Assembly (NCBI GenBank): GCA_003279445.1 | Contig: QCHT01000009.1 | Span: forward strand, 1-64,000 | DNA from: Prochlorococcus sp. AG-402-G10 | Lineage (GTDB): Bacteria; Cyanobacteriota; Cyanobacteriia; PCC-6307; Cyanobiaceae | DNA length: 64,000 nt | Reading direction: 5' to 3' | Shown: one piece after another, positions 1 through 7,911 of the stretch | Numbering within the stretch: position 1 is the stretch's first letter | Layout of the letters: every line of letters begins with the position of its first letter | The notes under the pieces: generated by a model | The model's database searches: none | The model's input: the letters and a program-made list of their open reading frames with translations, nothing else | What the model was told of the DNA's origin: nothing | Position numbers and translations under genes: made by a program

Positions 1-11
1 ATTCTCATCAT

Positions 12-46
12 CTGCGACCTAGTCCTTTGGGAGCACTAGGTCGCAG
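12..46. repeat. Perfect 12-bp inverted repeat at first tRNA-Pro scar
   Basis: The arms 12-23 (CTGCGACCTAGT) and 35-46 (ACTAGGTCGCAG) are exact reverse complements around an 11-nt spacer. The right arm belongs to the tRNA-Pro fragment at 24-69. The left arm is a short inverted piece of the same tRNA segment. I infer two partial tRNA copies meeting head to head, as repeated integration or excision could leave; a regulatory hairpin is the alternative. Confidence 0.6.
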
Positions 47-69
47 GTTCGAATCCTGTCGCCCCGACT
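24..69 (+). repeat. tRNA-Pro(UGG) 3'-half fragment, scar 1
   Basis: The segment reads as the anticodon loop (TTTGGGA, anticodon TGG), the 3' anticodon-stem strand, a complete T arm (GCAGG / loop TTCGAAT / CCTGT) and the 3' acceptor strand CGCCCCG plus A. The matching 5' acceptor strand (CGGGGCG) and D arm are absent upstream, so this is not a working tRNA gene. A 3' half running from the anticodon loop to the end is what an integrase att site within a tRNA gene leaves behind. Confidence 0.85.
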
Positions 70-182
70 ATGATCTCAAGGAATGGGTTTTGGACTTTTG
101 TCCTAATTGTGTACAAAACACTGGTTGAATGACTTTTGGAATTATCTAAAAAGCAATATCATAGGAATAAAGGAAAACCCTG

Positions 183-464
183 ATGTATCGCTTGTTTTTT
201 CTTACTTTAATTTCGACCTTGCTTTTTACTCCTAAAGCTTTTGCTCATAATGATGTGGAAATGGCTAATGTCACAAGAATGATTGGATGGATGCAAGCTA
301 CATGTACTTATTACAAAACGGGATCCTTAAGTTACTCAAATGCGCAAATTGGATTGAAAGTAGCCCTTAAAATATTGACGGAAGATCATTCATTGTATAA
401 AGCCAACACAGCAAAAGAAATCACCTTAGAAAAATACCCTTCATGCGTAGATATTATGCCTTGA
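183..464 (+). CDS. Small secreted hypothetical protein
   Basis: A 93-residue protein that I cannot assign to a family. Residues 1-21 form a clear signal peptide (Met-Tyr-Arg, hydrophobic core, Ala-Phe-Ala cleavage site), so the roughly 72-residue mature part (starting His-Asn-Asp) should be exported. The mature part has two cysteines (CTYYKTG and PSCVD), which could form a disulfide in the periplasm. A purine-rich AAGGAAAA precedes the ATG. It sits alone between two tRNA-Pro scars, so it may be cargo of a former integrative element. Confidence 0.65.
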   Translation: MYRLFFLTLISTLLFTPKAFAHNDVEMANVTRMIGWMQATCTYYKTGSLSYSNAQIGLKVALKILTEDHSLYKANTAKEITLEKYPSCVDIMP

Positions 465-478
465 TTATTTATGTTTTG

Positions 479-523
479 CTTTGGGAGCACTAGGTCGCAG
501 GCTCGAATCCTGTCGCCCCGACT
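479..523 (+). repeat. tRNA-Pro(UGG) 3'-half fragment, scar 2
   Basis: Same content as the fragment at 24-69, anticodon loop through acceptor 3' strand, with one T-loop change (GCTCG for GTTCG). It has no 5' half. Together with scar 1 it brackets the secreted protein gene at 183-464. Confidence 0.85.
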
Positions 524-660
524 GGGTTTTTAGATTCTCACTCTGAGAAAAAGCGATTATCTGCATATCTTTGATGAGATTTGCAGAAAGAGCCGTGGCT
601 TTTCACTGTTTTGCTATTAACATATTTTCAGTATTTTTAAGGTATGTCTAAGCTTTTGGG

Positions 661-1317
661 ATGAAAATTCAACTTGATACAAGTAATTTGACCAGGACTC
701 AAATCGGAGTCATTTTTTTTGTTTTTGGGATATCCATAGGTTCGATTGGAGGATGGTATCTCGGTCGAGAAGCTTTACGTAATCAAGTAAGGAACTCTAT
801 AAAGGACTCCTTGCCTGGGCTTCTTGGAGGAGGTGCGAAGACAAATAAGCCAGTCAAAGAGAAAAACAAATCAAAAAAAAATAAACCAAAAGAGGACTAC
901 ACAGAAATAAAACTTGATAAAAATGAAATGGACGGAACAACTAAATACACGTTGATTTCACTGTCATCTGAGAAACTCAGCACTTCCTATGGTTCTGAAT
1001 ATGGAGCTATATCAGTTCGATGTGAGGGCAACCAAACTGATGTGATCATTAAAGCTGCTAGATTTTTGTCTTCGGATTCACAAACAGTCAAGCTTCGTTG
1101 GGATGATGGTGAAATTGAGTCTGAATATATGAGTGGATCAACTAATGGGACTGCTCTCTTTAGTAGGTCTCCACAAAAATTTATAGCTAAAGCTAGCAAG
1201 GCAAAAAAACTAGTTCTTCAATACACTCCTTGGAGAGCAACTGACGAAGTTGCAGTTTACAGATTTACAGATCAGAACAGAAAGGACTTCACAAGAATGC
1301 AAGATTATTGCAATTAG
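661..1317 (+). CDS. Membrane-anchored protein with VasI-like C-terminal domain
   Basis: 218 residues. An N-terminal membrane segment (about residues 15-35, FFVFGISIGSIGGW) is followed by a short Lys-rich linker (about 60-80) and a soluble domain. The domain has an RCEGNQTDVII strand, then LRWDDGE and LQYTPWR, which resemble the fold of VasI, a type VI secretion accessory protein, and related periplasmic modules (LRC...VRFDDG...VTPYR). No type VI genes are present here, so function cannot be transferred; a substrate- or stress-related periplasmic domain is as likely. The gene lies between tRNA-Pro scars 2 and 3. Confidence 0.6.
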   Translation: MKIQLDTSNLTRTQIGVIFFVFGISIGSIGGWYLGREALRNQVRNSIKDSLPGLLGGGAKTNKPVKEKNKSKKNKPKEDYTEIKLDKNEMDGTTKYTLISLSSEKLSTSYGSEYGAISVRCEGNQTDVIIKAARFLSSDSQTVKLRWDDGEIESEYMSGSTNGTALFSRSPQKFIAKASKAKKLVLQYTPWRATDEVAVYRFTDQNRKDFTRMQDYCN

Positions 1318-1496
1318 GGAAAATCTTGTTTTTAACTTTAAGAAGACTAGCGATTATTTAGCGATTAATTGCATATTTATGCTCGCCTTTGACCAAAGAT
1401 AAGTCAATCCTGAGACTCATAATCATTACTACTATCTTGACTCTTAAGCTATAGCCTGACCATAGTATTTACATGCTTGTCTCAATTTGAATACAG

Positions 1497-1517
1497 GGTG
1501 CTTTGGGAGCACTAGGT
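1497..1517 (+). repeat. tRNA-Pro anticodon-arm fragment, scar 3
   Basis: GGTGC, TTTGGGA and GCACT form an intact anticodon arm with anticodon TGG, followed by AGGT. The sequence then leaves the tRNA, with no T arm. It is the shortest of the copies and the one that best keeps the 5' anticodon-stem strand. Confidence 0.65.
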
Positions 1518-1599
1518 TTCTTCTTTAAAGATCGCTTTATAACAGCTGTCTTAGCTACTTGTAATTAGTCATGCGTGGAAAATACGTGGAAATGGATTC

Positions 1600-1869
1600 T
1601 TAATTAGTTGTGATATCAATAATTTTCCACGGAACTTGTTTATTTGATAAGACATTTTGCTTCTGGACTAGTGTCTGTAGATTCTTTGCAAGGACTCTCT
1701 TTACTGGATCAAACGTCTTTTCGAGTTGTCTACTAATAGGGGTAAGACTAAAAGGTTTAGTGTTTAAGGTATTAAGGTGACCACAAAATTCGCAGCTAAC
1801 AGAGGAAGCAGATCTCTTCCAATTGATTGGAGCACCGCAGCGACTACATTTAGTGGGTATTCCTTTCAT
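1600..1869 (-). CDS. Small zinc-ribbon protein
   Basis: 89 residues. Cysteines at 8, 11, 26 and 29 (CSRCG ... CEFCG) form a treble-clef or zinc-ribbon module. The rest, about residues 35-89, is basic and helical with no membrane segment. The same CxxC-x14-CxxC head occurs at the N termini of the proteins at 3851-4444 and 7912-9042, which carry a membrane helix after it. It lies downstream of the helicase-like gene on the same strand, 67 bp away, and could share its transcript. Function unknown. Confidence 0.65.
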   Translation of the reverse strand: MKGIPTKCSRCGAPINWKRSASSVSCEFCGHLNTLNTKPFSLTPISRQLEKTFDPVKRVLAKNLQTLVQKQNVLSNKQVPWKIIDITTN

Positions 1870-1936
1870 GCAATTAAATACTTCCTTCTAACTTATCTCA
1901 AATTCAAGTCATCTAATGGCACCTTAAGGAATTAGA

Positions 1937-2869
1937 TTAAGCTGCTAAATTTCTATACCTTGTGTACTCAGGTTCAAAGAGGAGTTTGACAGTACCAACA
2001 GGACCATTGCGATGCTTGCAAGTGATGAGTTCTGCAATGCCTTTAGCTTCTGTTTCAGCGTTGTAGTACTCATCTCGGTAGAGCATGACAACAAGATCTG
2101 CATGAGTTTCAAGCGCCTGTGTTTCACGTAAATCACATAGCATTGGACGTTTGTTGTCTCGTAGCTCTAAATCTCGATTGAGTTGAGATAAGACAACAAC
2201 AGGGACCTTTAACTTTCGCGCCATATCCTTGATAGCAATTACAACTTTCGACAACTCCTCATCTCTAGATTGGCAAGCATGACCTTCCATCATTTGGGCA
2301 TAATCCACAACAACTAATCCAAGTTCTTTGTTTTGTCTCTTCTTAATCTTTTCGCATTTGGCAAGCATTTCCTGGACAGTGATATTGGGTTTATCGCAGA
2401 TAAAAATGGGTAGTTGAGCAAGCTCTTCAATGCTTTGACCAAGCTCTGGCCATTCTTCTTTTGTTAGTCGTCCTGTTCTTAATCGTCCGGATTCAATCCC
2501 AACATTCATGGAAAGCAGACGATAGGTATAGCACTCTTTGCTCATCTCCAATCCAAATAAGCAAACCGGTAAGTCGTGTATCTTGGCCACATTCATGACC
2601 ATGTTGAGAGAGAAGGAAGTTTTTCCCATCGCTGGTCGTCCAGCTAGAACCGTTAAAGAACTTCGTTGAAGTCCTTGCGTCATGGCATCAAAGTCGTAGA
2701 AGTTGACGGGAACTCCAGAAATGGACGTTCCTAAAGATCGGCTTTCGATTTCATCAAATGTGGTGGTCAGTACTTCTCCAACAGGGGACAAATCTTCTGA
2801 GAGCTTGAACTTGCCTTGATTGTTTTGCTTGGACTGATCTTTCTTCTTTTTGTTCTTTTTACCCATCAA
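1937..2869 (-). CDS. Stand-alone DnaB-type helicase core
   Basis: 310 residues matching only the C-terminal RecA-like domain of replicative helicase DnaB. It has the linker-proximal SGVPVNFYDFDAMT, Walker A GRPAMGKT (77-84), the Walker B region VVVDYAQMM (about 185-195), VVVLSQLNRDLE, and the end motif KHRNGPVGTVKLLFEP. Full-length DnaB is about 450 residues; the N-terminal primase-binding domain is replaced by a short Lys-rich tail (KKNKKKKDQSKQ). The usual RESG loop reads RETQ. Chromosomal DnaB is expected elsewhere, so this is an accessory helicase of the kind carried by phages, satellites or integrative elements. It probably follows the RHH gene at 2950-3132 in one transcript. Confidence 0.85.
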   Translation of the reverse strand: MMGKKNKKKKDQSKQNNQGKFKLSEDLSPVGEVLTTTFDEIESRSLGTSISGVPVNFYDFDAMTQGLQRSSLTVLAGRPAMGKTSFSLNMVMNVAKIHDLPVCLFGLEMSKECYTYRLLSMNVGIESGRLRTGRLTKEEWPELGQSIEELAQLPIFICDKPNITVQEMLAKCEKIKKRQNKELGLVVVDYAQMMEGHACQSRDEELSKVVIAIKDMARKLKVPVVVLSQLNRDLELRDNKRPMLCDLRETQALETHADLVVMLYRDEYYNAETEAKGIAELITCKHRNGPVGTVKLLFEPEYTRYRNLAA

Positions 2870-2949
2870 ATATTTTTGGCTGGACCGTCATCTAAACCAG
2901 AAAATTTTGACCTGGCTAGAGGAAGAAATACTTAAGCCTAGATTCCACG

Positions 2950-3132
2950 TTAACTATTTGGATTATCTTCATCTTCTTCGAAAAGAGTCTCGAGAAGCCT
3001 TTCCAGTACTGCACCTCTACGTTGTAGCCCCCATTGTTCTTTAAGCTCGTCGAACCTGTCAATCAAACTTTCAGGAAGATCTACGCAGACCCGTATTGTC
3101 TTTTCTGTGCTGCTATTAGATTCCTTATTCAT
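2950..3132 (-). CDS. Ribbon-helix-helix DNA-binding protein
   Basis: 60 residues. The central part (IRVCVDLPESLIDRFDEL, about 13-30) is a beta strand then helix of the CopG/Arc type, followed by a second helix (RRGAVLERLLETLF) with an Arg-Arg-Gly turn. The C-terminal tail is acidic. Such proteins dimerise and bind operators through the beta ribbon; here it would be a repressor or plasmid-type copy regulator. It lies 80 bp upstream of the helicase core on the same strand, so it may control that gene. Confidence 0.75.
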   Translation of the reverse strand: MNKESNSSTEKTIRVCVDLPESLIDRFDELKEQWGLQRRGAVLERLLETLFEEDEDNPNS

Positions 3133-3180
3133 ATCAAAAACAAGTGATAAACCTATAATAAAAATATAGTTGTAGGCGAC

Positions 3181-3798
3181 ATGTTGTTTAGAAAAATATT
3201 CTCATCCTCTTTACTCTGTGCATTGCTATCAGTGCCAGTGTTGCAACCCCCAGCTAAAGCAGCTTTGGATGGCACTAAAGATATGGAGTCATTGATTGAA
3301 GTTGTCCTAACTGGAGCCTCTAAGACAATGGGGAAGAAATCTAAAGCCAAGCGTGTGAAGTGGAACTGGTGTGATGACACCTATTACGACTCAAGATCTC
3401 AACTGATTTGCCTTGAGAAAGAGTTCATGGAGCAGTTAGCAAAATTAGGAGATGCTGCAGTTGCTTTTGTCGTTGCTCATGAATATGCACATCACGTTCA
3501 ATTTGCTCAGTCTCAATTAATCTCAAGAGCACAAAACAACACGATGAGGATTGAGCTTCAAGCGGACTGCTTTGCTGGGGTCATTCTCGCTAGCATTCCT
3601 AACCTGACATTTAATCAATCTGATATTGAAAGTATGATTACGGCTGCTGCCTTACTTGGAGATAAGGAATTTGATAGCCAGTCACATCATGGAGCTGGAG
3701 AGAATCGTGCGTTAGCTCTTAGATCTGGATTGCGTTTAGGAAACTCTAAAGGGAAAATCAAAGATGCCTACTACAGAATGTTCTGTTTGCAGAAATGA
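3181..3798 (+). CDS. Secreted neutral zinc metallopeptidase (YpfJ-like)
   Basis: 205 residues. Residues 1-28 form a signal peptide (PPAKAALDG). The zinc motif HEYAH is at 100-104 (FVVAHEYAHHVQ) and the third ligand lies in the helix IELQADCFAG, with Glu at about 125. This HExxH plus E..AD arrangement is typical of the putative neutral zinc metallopeptidases. The later ENRALALRSGL also fits the family. Expected location is the periplasm; the substrate is unknown. It is transcribed divergently from the RHH-helicase pair, with 48 bp between the two starts. Confidence 0.8.
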   Translation: MLFRKIFSSSLLCALLSVPVLQPPAKAALDGTKDMESLIEVVLTGASKTMGKKSKAKRVKWNWCDDTYYDSRSQLICLEKEFMEQLAKLGDAAVAFVVAHEYAHHVQFAQSQLISRAQNNTMRIELQADCFAGVILASIPNLTFNQSDIESMITAAALLGDKEFDSQSHHGAGENRALALRSGLRLGNSKGKIKDAYYRMFCLQK

Positions 3799-3850
3799 TT
3801 AAGTCTGTCCAAAAATTAGCTGTAGAAACAGACTTTAAGTATTGATATAG

Positions 3851-4444
3851 CTACTCTTTCTTTGTATATGGAGCTTCACAGGTACTATTCCACCCGATAT
3901 TTGGAATACCCTCAGGACAATTTGGATTGTGAATTGCAGGAATAATAATATCACTAAGTTTTAACAAACCTGCACCAAACCAAAAGCTGTATTTACAACT
4001 CCATGTGCTCTTGCCAGCAACTATTGGGTTGTGACCTTTTGATGACTTAAAATAATCTACTGGGTAATCACATTGAACTTCTCGGCATGAACCGTTCCCT
4101 ACATAAGCTGAGCCAGTTGGACAAGAATTCTTAGATTTTTCTTTTGGCTTTGAAGCTGATGGATCAATAAATACAACTAATACTTCTCGGTAGAACTTGC
4201 TTAAATTAGTTCTGCTTGCTGGGTTGAGTAAAGTAAGGCAAAAAGCTCCAAATACAGCCGCAGGGATAATTAATTTCCAATTTCTTTTAGTCTGAGTCGA
4301 TTTTGAACTTTCTTCTTTAATTTTTTCATCTTGATTATCAAGGACAAAGGTATTGCCACAATATGAACATTTTATTGACTTTGATATTAATGTTGATTTA
4401 ATTGGCGCTCCACAATAGATGCATTTATTTATTGTTTTTTTCAT
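3851..4444 (-). CDS. Zinc-ribbon membrane protein
   Basis: 197 residues. The N-terminal ribbon has cysteines 8, 11, 26 and 29, then a polar linker and one membrane helix at about 56-75 (LIIPAAVFGAFCLTLL). The outer part, residues about 90-197, has eight or so cysteines in short motifs (NSCPTGS, GSCREVQCDY, NPNCPEG), suggesting a disulfide-bonded extracytoplasmic domain. The gene starts 27 bp beyond the stop of the membrane protein at 4471-5148, so the two and the SPFH gene likely form one transcript. Function unknown. Confidence 0.65.
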   Translation of the reverse strand: MKKTINKCIYCGAPIKSTLISKSIKCSYCGNTFVLDNQDEKIKEESSKSTQTKRNWKLIIPAAVFGAFCLTLLNPASRTNLSKFYREVLVVFIDPSASKPKEKSKNSCPTGSAYVGNGSCREVQCDYPVDYFKSSKGHNPIVAGKSTWSCKYSFWFGAGLLKLSDIIIPAIHNPNCPEGIPNIGWNSTCEAPYTKKE

Positions 4445-4470
4445 GACTTCTTTGTTACATGACTTCTTTG

Positions 4471-5148
4471 TTATTTGATAGTTCTAAGTAATAAAAGAAG
4501 CTGACTCTCATCGACCCCTCTCTCAAGCATCTTTAAAGTTGCTGATGATTCCTCAGTTCTAAAATAAGAGCTGAAGGGAACAATATCTTTGATCCTTGTT
4601 AGCTCATCTAGGATCTCACTATTACCCAAATGATCGATTGATGCTTGATGAAGATATCTCTTCCAATCCTCCCTAGTTTTCAGACTGATGTTTCTCTCCT
4701 TAGAAATGTCTTCTAGGGATTTGCTTTGACTTTCTTCAATCTCTTTGTTGCTATTAATCCAATCATCTCTCTTCTTACTTATTTGTTTGTTGGATACTGA
4801 GAAGACTTCGGCGATGATTGTGTTAATGATTAAAGGTATAACGATGAGAGCAATCGATAGTTCATTCTCTGCAGCTTGAATGAGATTTAAAAAGACTGAG
4901 ATACTAGAAACAAGTAGACATGATAACAAGACATTCGCTGTCCCAAATTTAACTAGTGCTCCTTCCCTTTTATTGCCAATAACCAACTGTAACTGCAGTA
5001 CAAGCAGGAATGAAACGAGTAAATAAGAGATTAATGGAACAACCCCTTCTAGCTCAGTAGAAGGGGTATTGAGCTGTATAGCAAAAAGGAATGTCCAGAA
5101 ACCTATTAAAGGAAGCCAAAGGATTGGGAGTGCTCTTTTTATTCTCAT
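4471..5148 (-). CDS. Four-helix membrane protein with cytoplasmic tail
   Basis: 225 residues. There are four hydrophobic stretches (about 8-25, 38-57, 70-92 and 97-118), then a charged C-terminal half of about 105 residues with no recognisable domain. It lies between the zinc-ribbon membrane protein and the SPFH protein on the same strand, with gaps of 26-32 bp. The gene order suggests a membrane-associated complex; this is inference only. Confidence 0.6.
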   Translation of the reverse strand: MRIKRALPILWLPLIGFWTFLFAIQLNTPSTELEGVVPLISYLLVSFLLVLQLQLVIGNKREGALVKFGTANVLLSCLLVSSISVFLNLIQAAENELSIALIVIPLIINTIIAEVFSVSNKQISKKRDDWINSNKEIEESQSKSLEDISKERNISLKTREDWKRYLHQASIDHLGNSEILDELTRIKDIVPFSSYFRTEESSATLKMLERGVDESQLLLLLRTIK

Positions 5149-5180
5149 GACTCTCTCGTGATGGTTTTAATCATAAGGAT

Positions 5181-6149
5181 TTAAATTTGTCCTAATAAAT
5201 CCTGTTTCTTCTTTTCATATTCTGCTTTTGAGATCAGACCTGAATCAAATAGATCTCTCAACGAAGAGAGCTTTTGTTTTAGGTCGCCGCCTGAATCTTT
5301 ATTGCCAGAGTTGCCAATGTTGATACCTCCAAGTCCTTTAGAAAGAAGATTGCCTGCCATGCCTGTATCTTTCTCAGCAGCCTTATTAAGAGCATCAAGT
5401 GTTCTTTCCTGTTGGTAGAAACCTTGTGTATCAGAAGCAGCTTTTGCTCTAATTCTTAAACTTGCAGCATCTGCAAGACTTTCTTTGATTTTGATGTATT
5501 CAGGGTTATCACCAATAACCTCAATCCCTTGAATGAAGAAATCAATCAGCTTTAAACCAAATCTTTCAAAGGAGCGCTCAATAGATTTCTTTGTTGCAGC
5601 TGAGGCTTCTTCTAATATTGAGTCGATGCTAAAGATATCAAGTGTTCCTCTTTTAATCTTGTCAGAGATTTGGTCCTTCAGGCTTCTCTCAATATTGGGA
5701 ACAAGAAATTCCTTGAGCTCATTTTTGCTCATAGATAACTTCTTCCCAACAACCTGTATCACTAGTGAGGCTGGGTCTTCAATTCTTAGGAGCATGGAGC
5801 CATAGGATCCAATAGGAACAATCAGTTGATGTGTGGAATCTTTGGCTTGTAATTGAACCCCCCATTTGTAGTCAGTAGAGGAGGTCTTTGTAACGAACCA
5901 AATATCAATTTTAATAGCTGAATTATTACCAATAGATCTTCTAATAAGTGCATCGAGGCCTGGGATATTACCTGCTTCAACTAAGTGTTTGCCGGCTTTA
6001 AGAATATGTAGGAGTTGTCCATTCTCAAAGAGTAAAGCCTCTTCGCTTTCATTCACAAGGATTTGCGAACCAACTGAGATATCTCTATTTGGATGTCTCC
6101 AAACTAAGTAGTCCTTCTGGGGATTACTTTCTATCGTGGCTATTGCCAA
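5181..6149 (-). CDS. SPFH-domain protein with C-terminal SHOCT motif
   Basis: 322 residues. The N-terminal half reads as the SPFH domain of the YdjI/virion-core-like group: VWRHPNRDISVGSQILVNESEEALLF is split here into VWRHPNRDI then ILVNESEEALLF, followed by FVTKTSSTDYKWG and an amphipathic helical region. The last 30 residues (LRDLFDSGLISKAEYEKKK) are a SHOCT motif, a short oligomerisation helix pair. In bacteria these proteins assemble at membranes and are often next to zinc-ribbon proteins, as seen here. Likely first gene of a three-gene transcript with 4471-5148 and 3851-4444. Confidence 0.8.
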   Translation of the reverse strand: MAIATIESNPQKDYLVWRHPNRDISVGSQILVNESEEALLFENGQLLHILKAGKHLVEAGNIPGLDALIRRSIGNNSAIKIDIWFVTKTSSTDYKWGVQLQAKDSTHQLIVPIGSYGSMLLRIEDPASLVIQVVGKKLSMSKNELKEFLVPNIERSLKDQISDKIKRGTLDIFSIDSILEEASAATKKSIERSFERFGLKLIDFFIQGIEVIGDNPEYIKIKESLADAASLRIRAKAASDTQGFYQQERTLDALNKAAEKDTGMAGNLLSKGLGGINIGNSGNKDSGGDLKQKLSSLRDLFDSGLISKAEYEKKKQDLLGQI

Positions 6150-6231
6150 TTTCTGCTACACAATTTAATTCATTTTATCAGTAGCCTCAATAATTATCAG
6201 ATGCTTAAACTAATTTTTATATTATTAGAAC

Positions 6232-7458
6232 CTATTCATCATCATCTTTGCCATTGTATTTAATTACAAGAGAAAAAATGACAATAAGGAAGATGGGAAC
6301 TAGCAAAATGTATTTAATTAATAGCTCATAGGTCTTATTCATTAGCTTTTCAAAGTCATAATTGCCTTTATTCTTTTGGATTTTTTTATCACTTGAATCT
6401 TCACAAGCATCAACCAATGTTTTGTCTTGGTCAAACAATTCATCAAGGAACGAATCAGAATCAGCTCTCTCTTTAATTAAGTTGATACTTGTATCTGAAG
6501 CCCCAAGAGTCATGCCTCGCAGAAGATTTGAACAGGCTGAATCTCTATCAGACCAATAATTCTCTAATCCTTTTTGGAAATAAGCTTGACCATGAAGTGG
6601 ATTGTTCTCAAGCGCCTGGTCAAAATCTTTTACAGCACCACGTTGGTCACCGATTTCACTTTTAGACAAAGCACGTCGGTAATAGAACTTGTCAAAAATT
6701 GGGTTAATTTCTTTAATCTCAAGCTCTGATCTTTCGCTCTCATTAAGCTTTTCCCATAGGGCGATGAGCTTGTTTAAATCTTTAATAGCCCCTTTATGAT
6801 CATTTATTTGGTACTTGGCCATACTCCTTAAGTTGTATGCCTTGATGTTGTTCTTATCAGATTTCAGATGTGTATTGGCATCTTTAATTGAACCTAAAAA
6901 ATCCTTAAGCATGAATTTTGCAAAGGCTCTTTGGTAATAGGCATCTTTGTCTTTGCTCAACTCAATCTCAGAAGTGAAGTTCTCTAATGCAGCATTCCAC
7001 TTCTCAGCTTCTATATCTTTCAAACCTTTCTTAAGGTAATAGCCGTCTGGTCTAACACCTTTTAAAGACCTCTCACTTGATCCATCACACTCATACTTTG
7101 AGCCAACCTTTTTAGCTGTGCATTTGTATTGAACTAACTCATCTTCTTCAACCTTATACTCAAGCAAACTGGTTGTAGACCCAAAACCTTTTCTCACCTT
7201 TTCTTCTAGTGTCTTGTTGAGTTGAGCCTTCTCTTCTACAAGCTCTCCTTCTTCATTGATTTTATTAATGACACCATTTGATTTGAGGCAGTATTTAAAT
7301 GTCTTTTCTTTGGGTGTTATAAAGTCAGGGCTATCAATACAATCTGCTTTTTCCTTATAAGCCTCGCTTGGATTCGCTAGGCTTGGTGAAGGGAGCAGGC
7401 AGCACAAACTGGTGATGAAAAATATTAAAGATGAATTTTTGTTTATTTCTTTTTTCAC
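6232..7458 (-). CDS. Exported TPR-repeat protein with C-terminal membrane anchor
   Basis: 408 residues. The N-terminal signal peptide ends near residue 28 (PSLANPSEA). A cysteine-containing region follows, then tetratricopeptide repeats over about 150-335, with typical units such as YYQRAFAKFMLKDFLGSIKDA, AYNLRSMAKYQINDHKGAIKDL and YYRRALSKSEIGDQRGAVKDF. A terminal membrane helix lies at about 380-400 (YILLVPIFLIVIFSLVI). The repeats should face the periplasm or lumen as a protein-binding scaffold. The partner is unknown. It is transcribed toward the SPFH cluster, 83 bp upstream of it. Confidence 0.7.
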   Translation of the reverse strand: MKKEINKNSSLIFFITSLCCLLPSPSLANPSEAYKEKADCIDSPDFITPKEKTFKYCLKSNGVINKINEEGELVEEKAQLNKTLEEKVRKGFGSTTSLLEYKVEEDELVQYKCTAKKVGSKYECDGSSERSLKGVRPDGYYLKKGLKDIEAEKWNAALENFTSEIELSKDKDAYYQRAFAKFMLKDFLGSIKDANTHLKSDKNNIKAYNLRSMAKYQINDHKGAIKDLNKLIALWEKLNESERSELEIKEINPIFDKFYYRRALSKSEIGDQRGAVKDFDQALENNPLHGQAYFQKGLENYWSDRDSACSNLLRGMTLGASDTSINLIKERADSDSFLDELFDQDKTLVDACEDSSDKKIQKNKGNYDFEKLMNKTYELLIKYILLVPIFLIVIFSLVIKYNGKDDDE

Positions 7459-7666
7459 AAAGGATTAGCAAATCTGCATTAATTGTCTCATGTTATTTAA
7501 ATAAGTTATTAGGACTGAATTGATTCATTGATGTTTAGCGATATATATGCTGAGCTCCCAGAGGCGCTATCTGACGCTACCTTTTGAAACTCAATACTTT
7601 TGTCCTGTTCGGGAGAATCCCTTTATAGAGAGAATACTTGGCTCTTAGTCATGTTACAAGAACGTT

Positions 7667-7686
7667 AGTTTAGATTGATCTAAACT
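7667..7686. repeat. Perfect 9-bp palindrome (operator-like)
   Basis: AGTTTAGAT, spacer TG, ATCTAAACT. It lies in a 450-bp gene-free stretch (7459-7911) between divergent genes and is the right size for a dimeric regulator site. No bound protein can be named. Confidence 0.45.
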
Positions 7687-7745
7687 TTTATTAATTTTTG
7701 CACCATATACTGAGTTCTAATACATTTCTAAGCATCCTTTTTTCT

Positions 7746-7785
7746 AAACTATGGAAAATATATTTTCATAGCTTTTCCATAGTTT
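7746..7785. repeat. 13-bp perfect inverted repeat
   Basis: Arms 7746-7758 and 7773-7785 (AAACTATGGAAAA and its complement) enclose 14 nt. Neither side has a U-tract in the right orientation for an intrinsic terminator. It could be a stable RNA hairpin or a DNA site. The rest of 7459-7911 shows no gene. Confidence 0.5.
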
Positions 7786-7911
7786 AAAACTTGAAACTCT
7801 AATTTTGCTTCTCCTCTTTAGGAAGGTTTCTATTAACCCAATTTGGACTCTCTCCTATTTTAATTATTCATGATAAAAACTCTCACTTACCATAAATAAT
7901 AGCTAAATCAT

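Noticed and set aside
24-69. Complete tRNA-Pro gene
   Set aside because: The 5' acceptor strand, D arm and 5' anticodon stem are missing; only the 3' half is there. The same holds for the other copies.
7746-7785. Intrinsic terminator
   Set aside because: The inverted repeat is strong, but neither strand has a U-tract after it.
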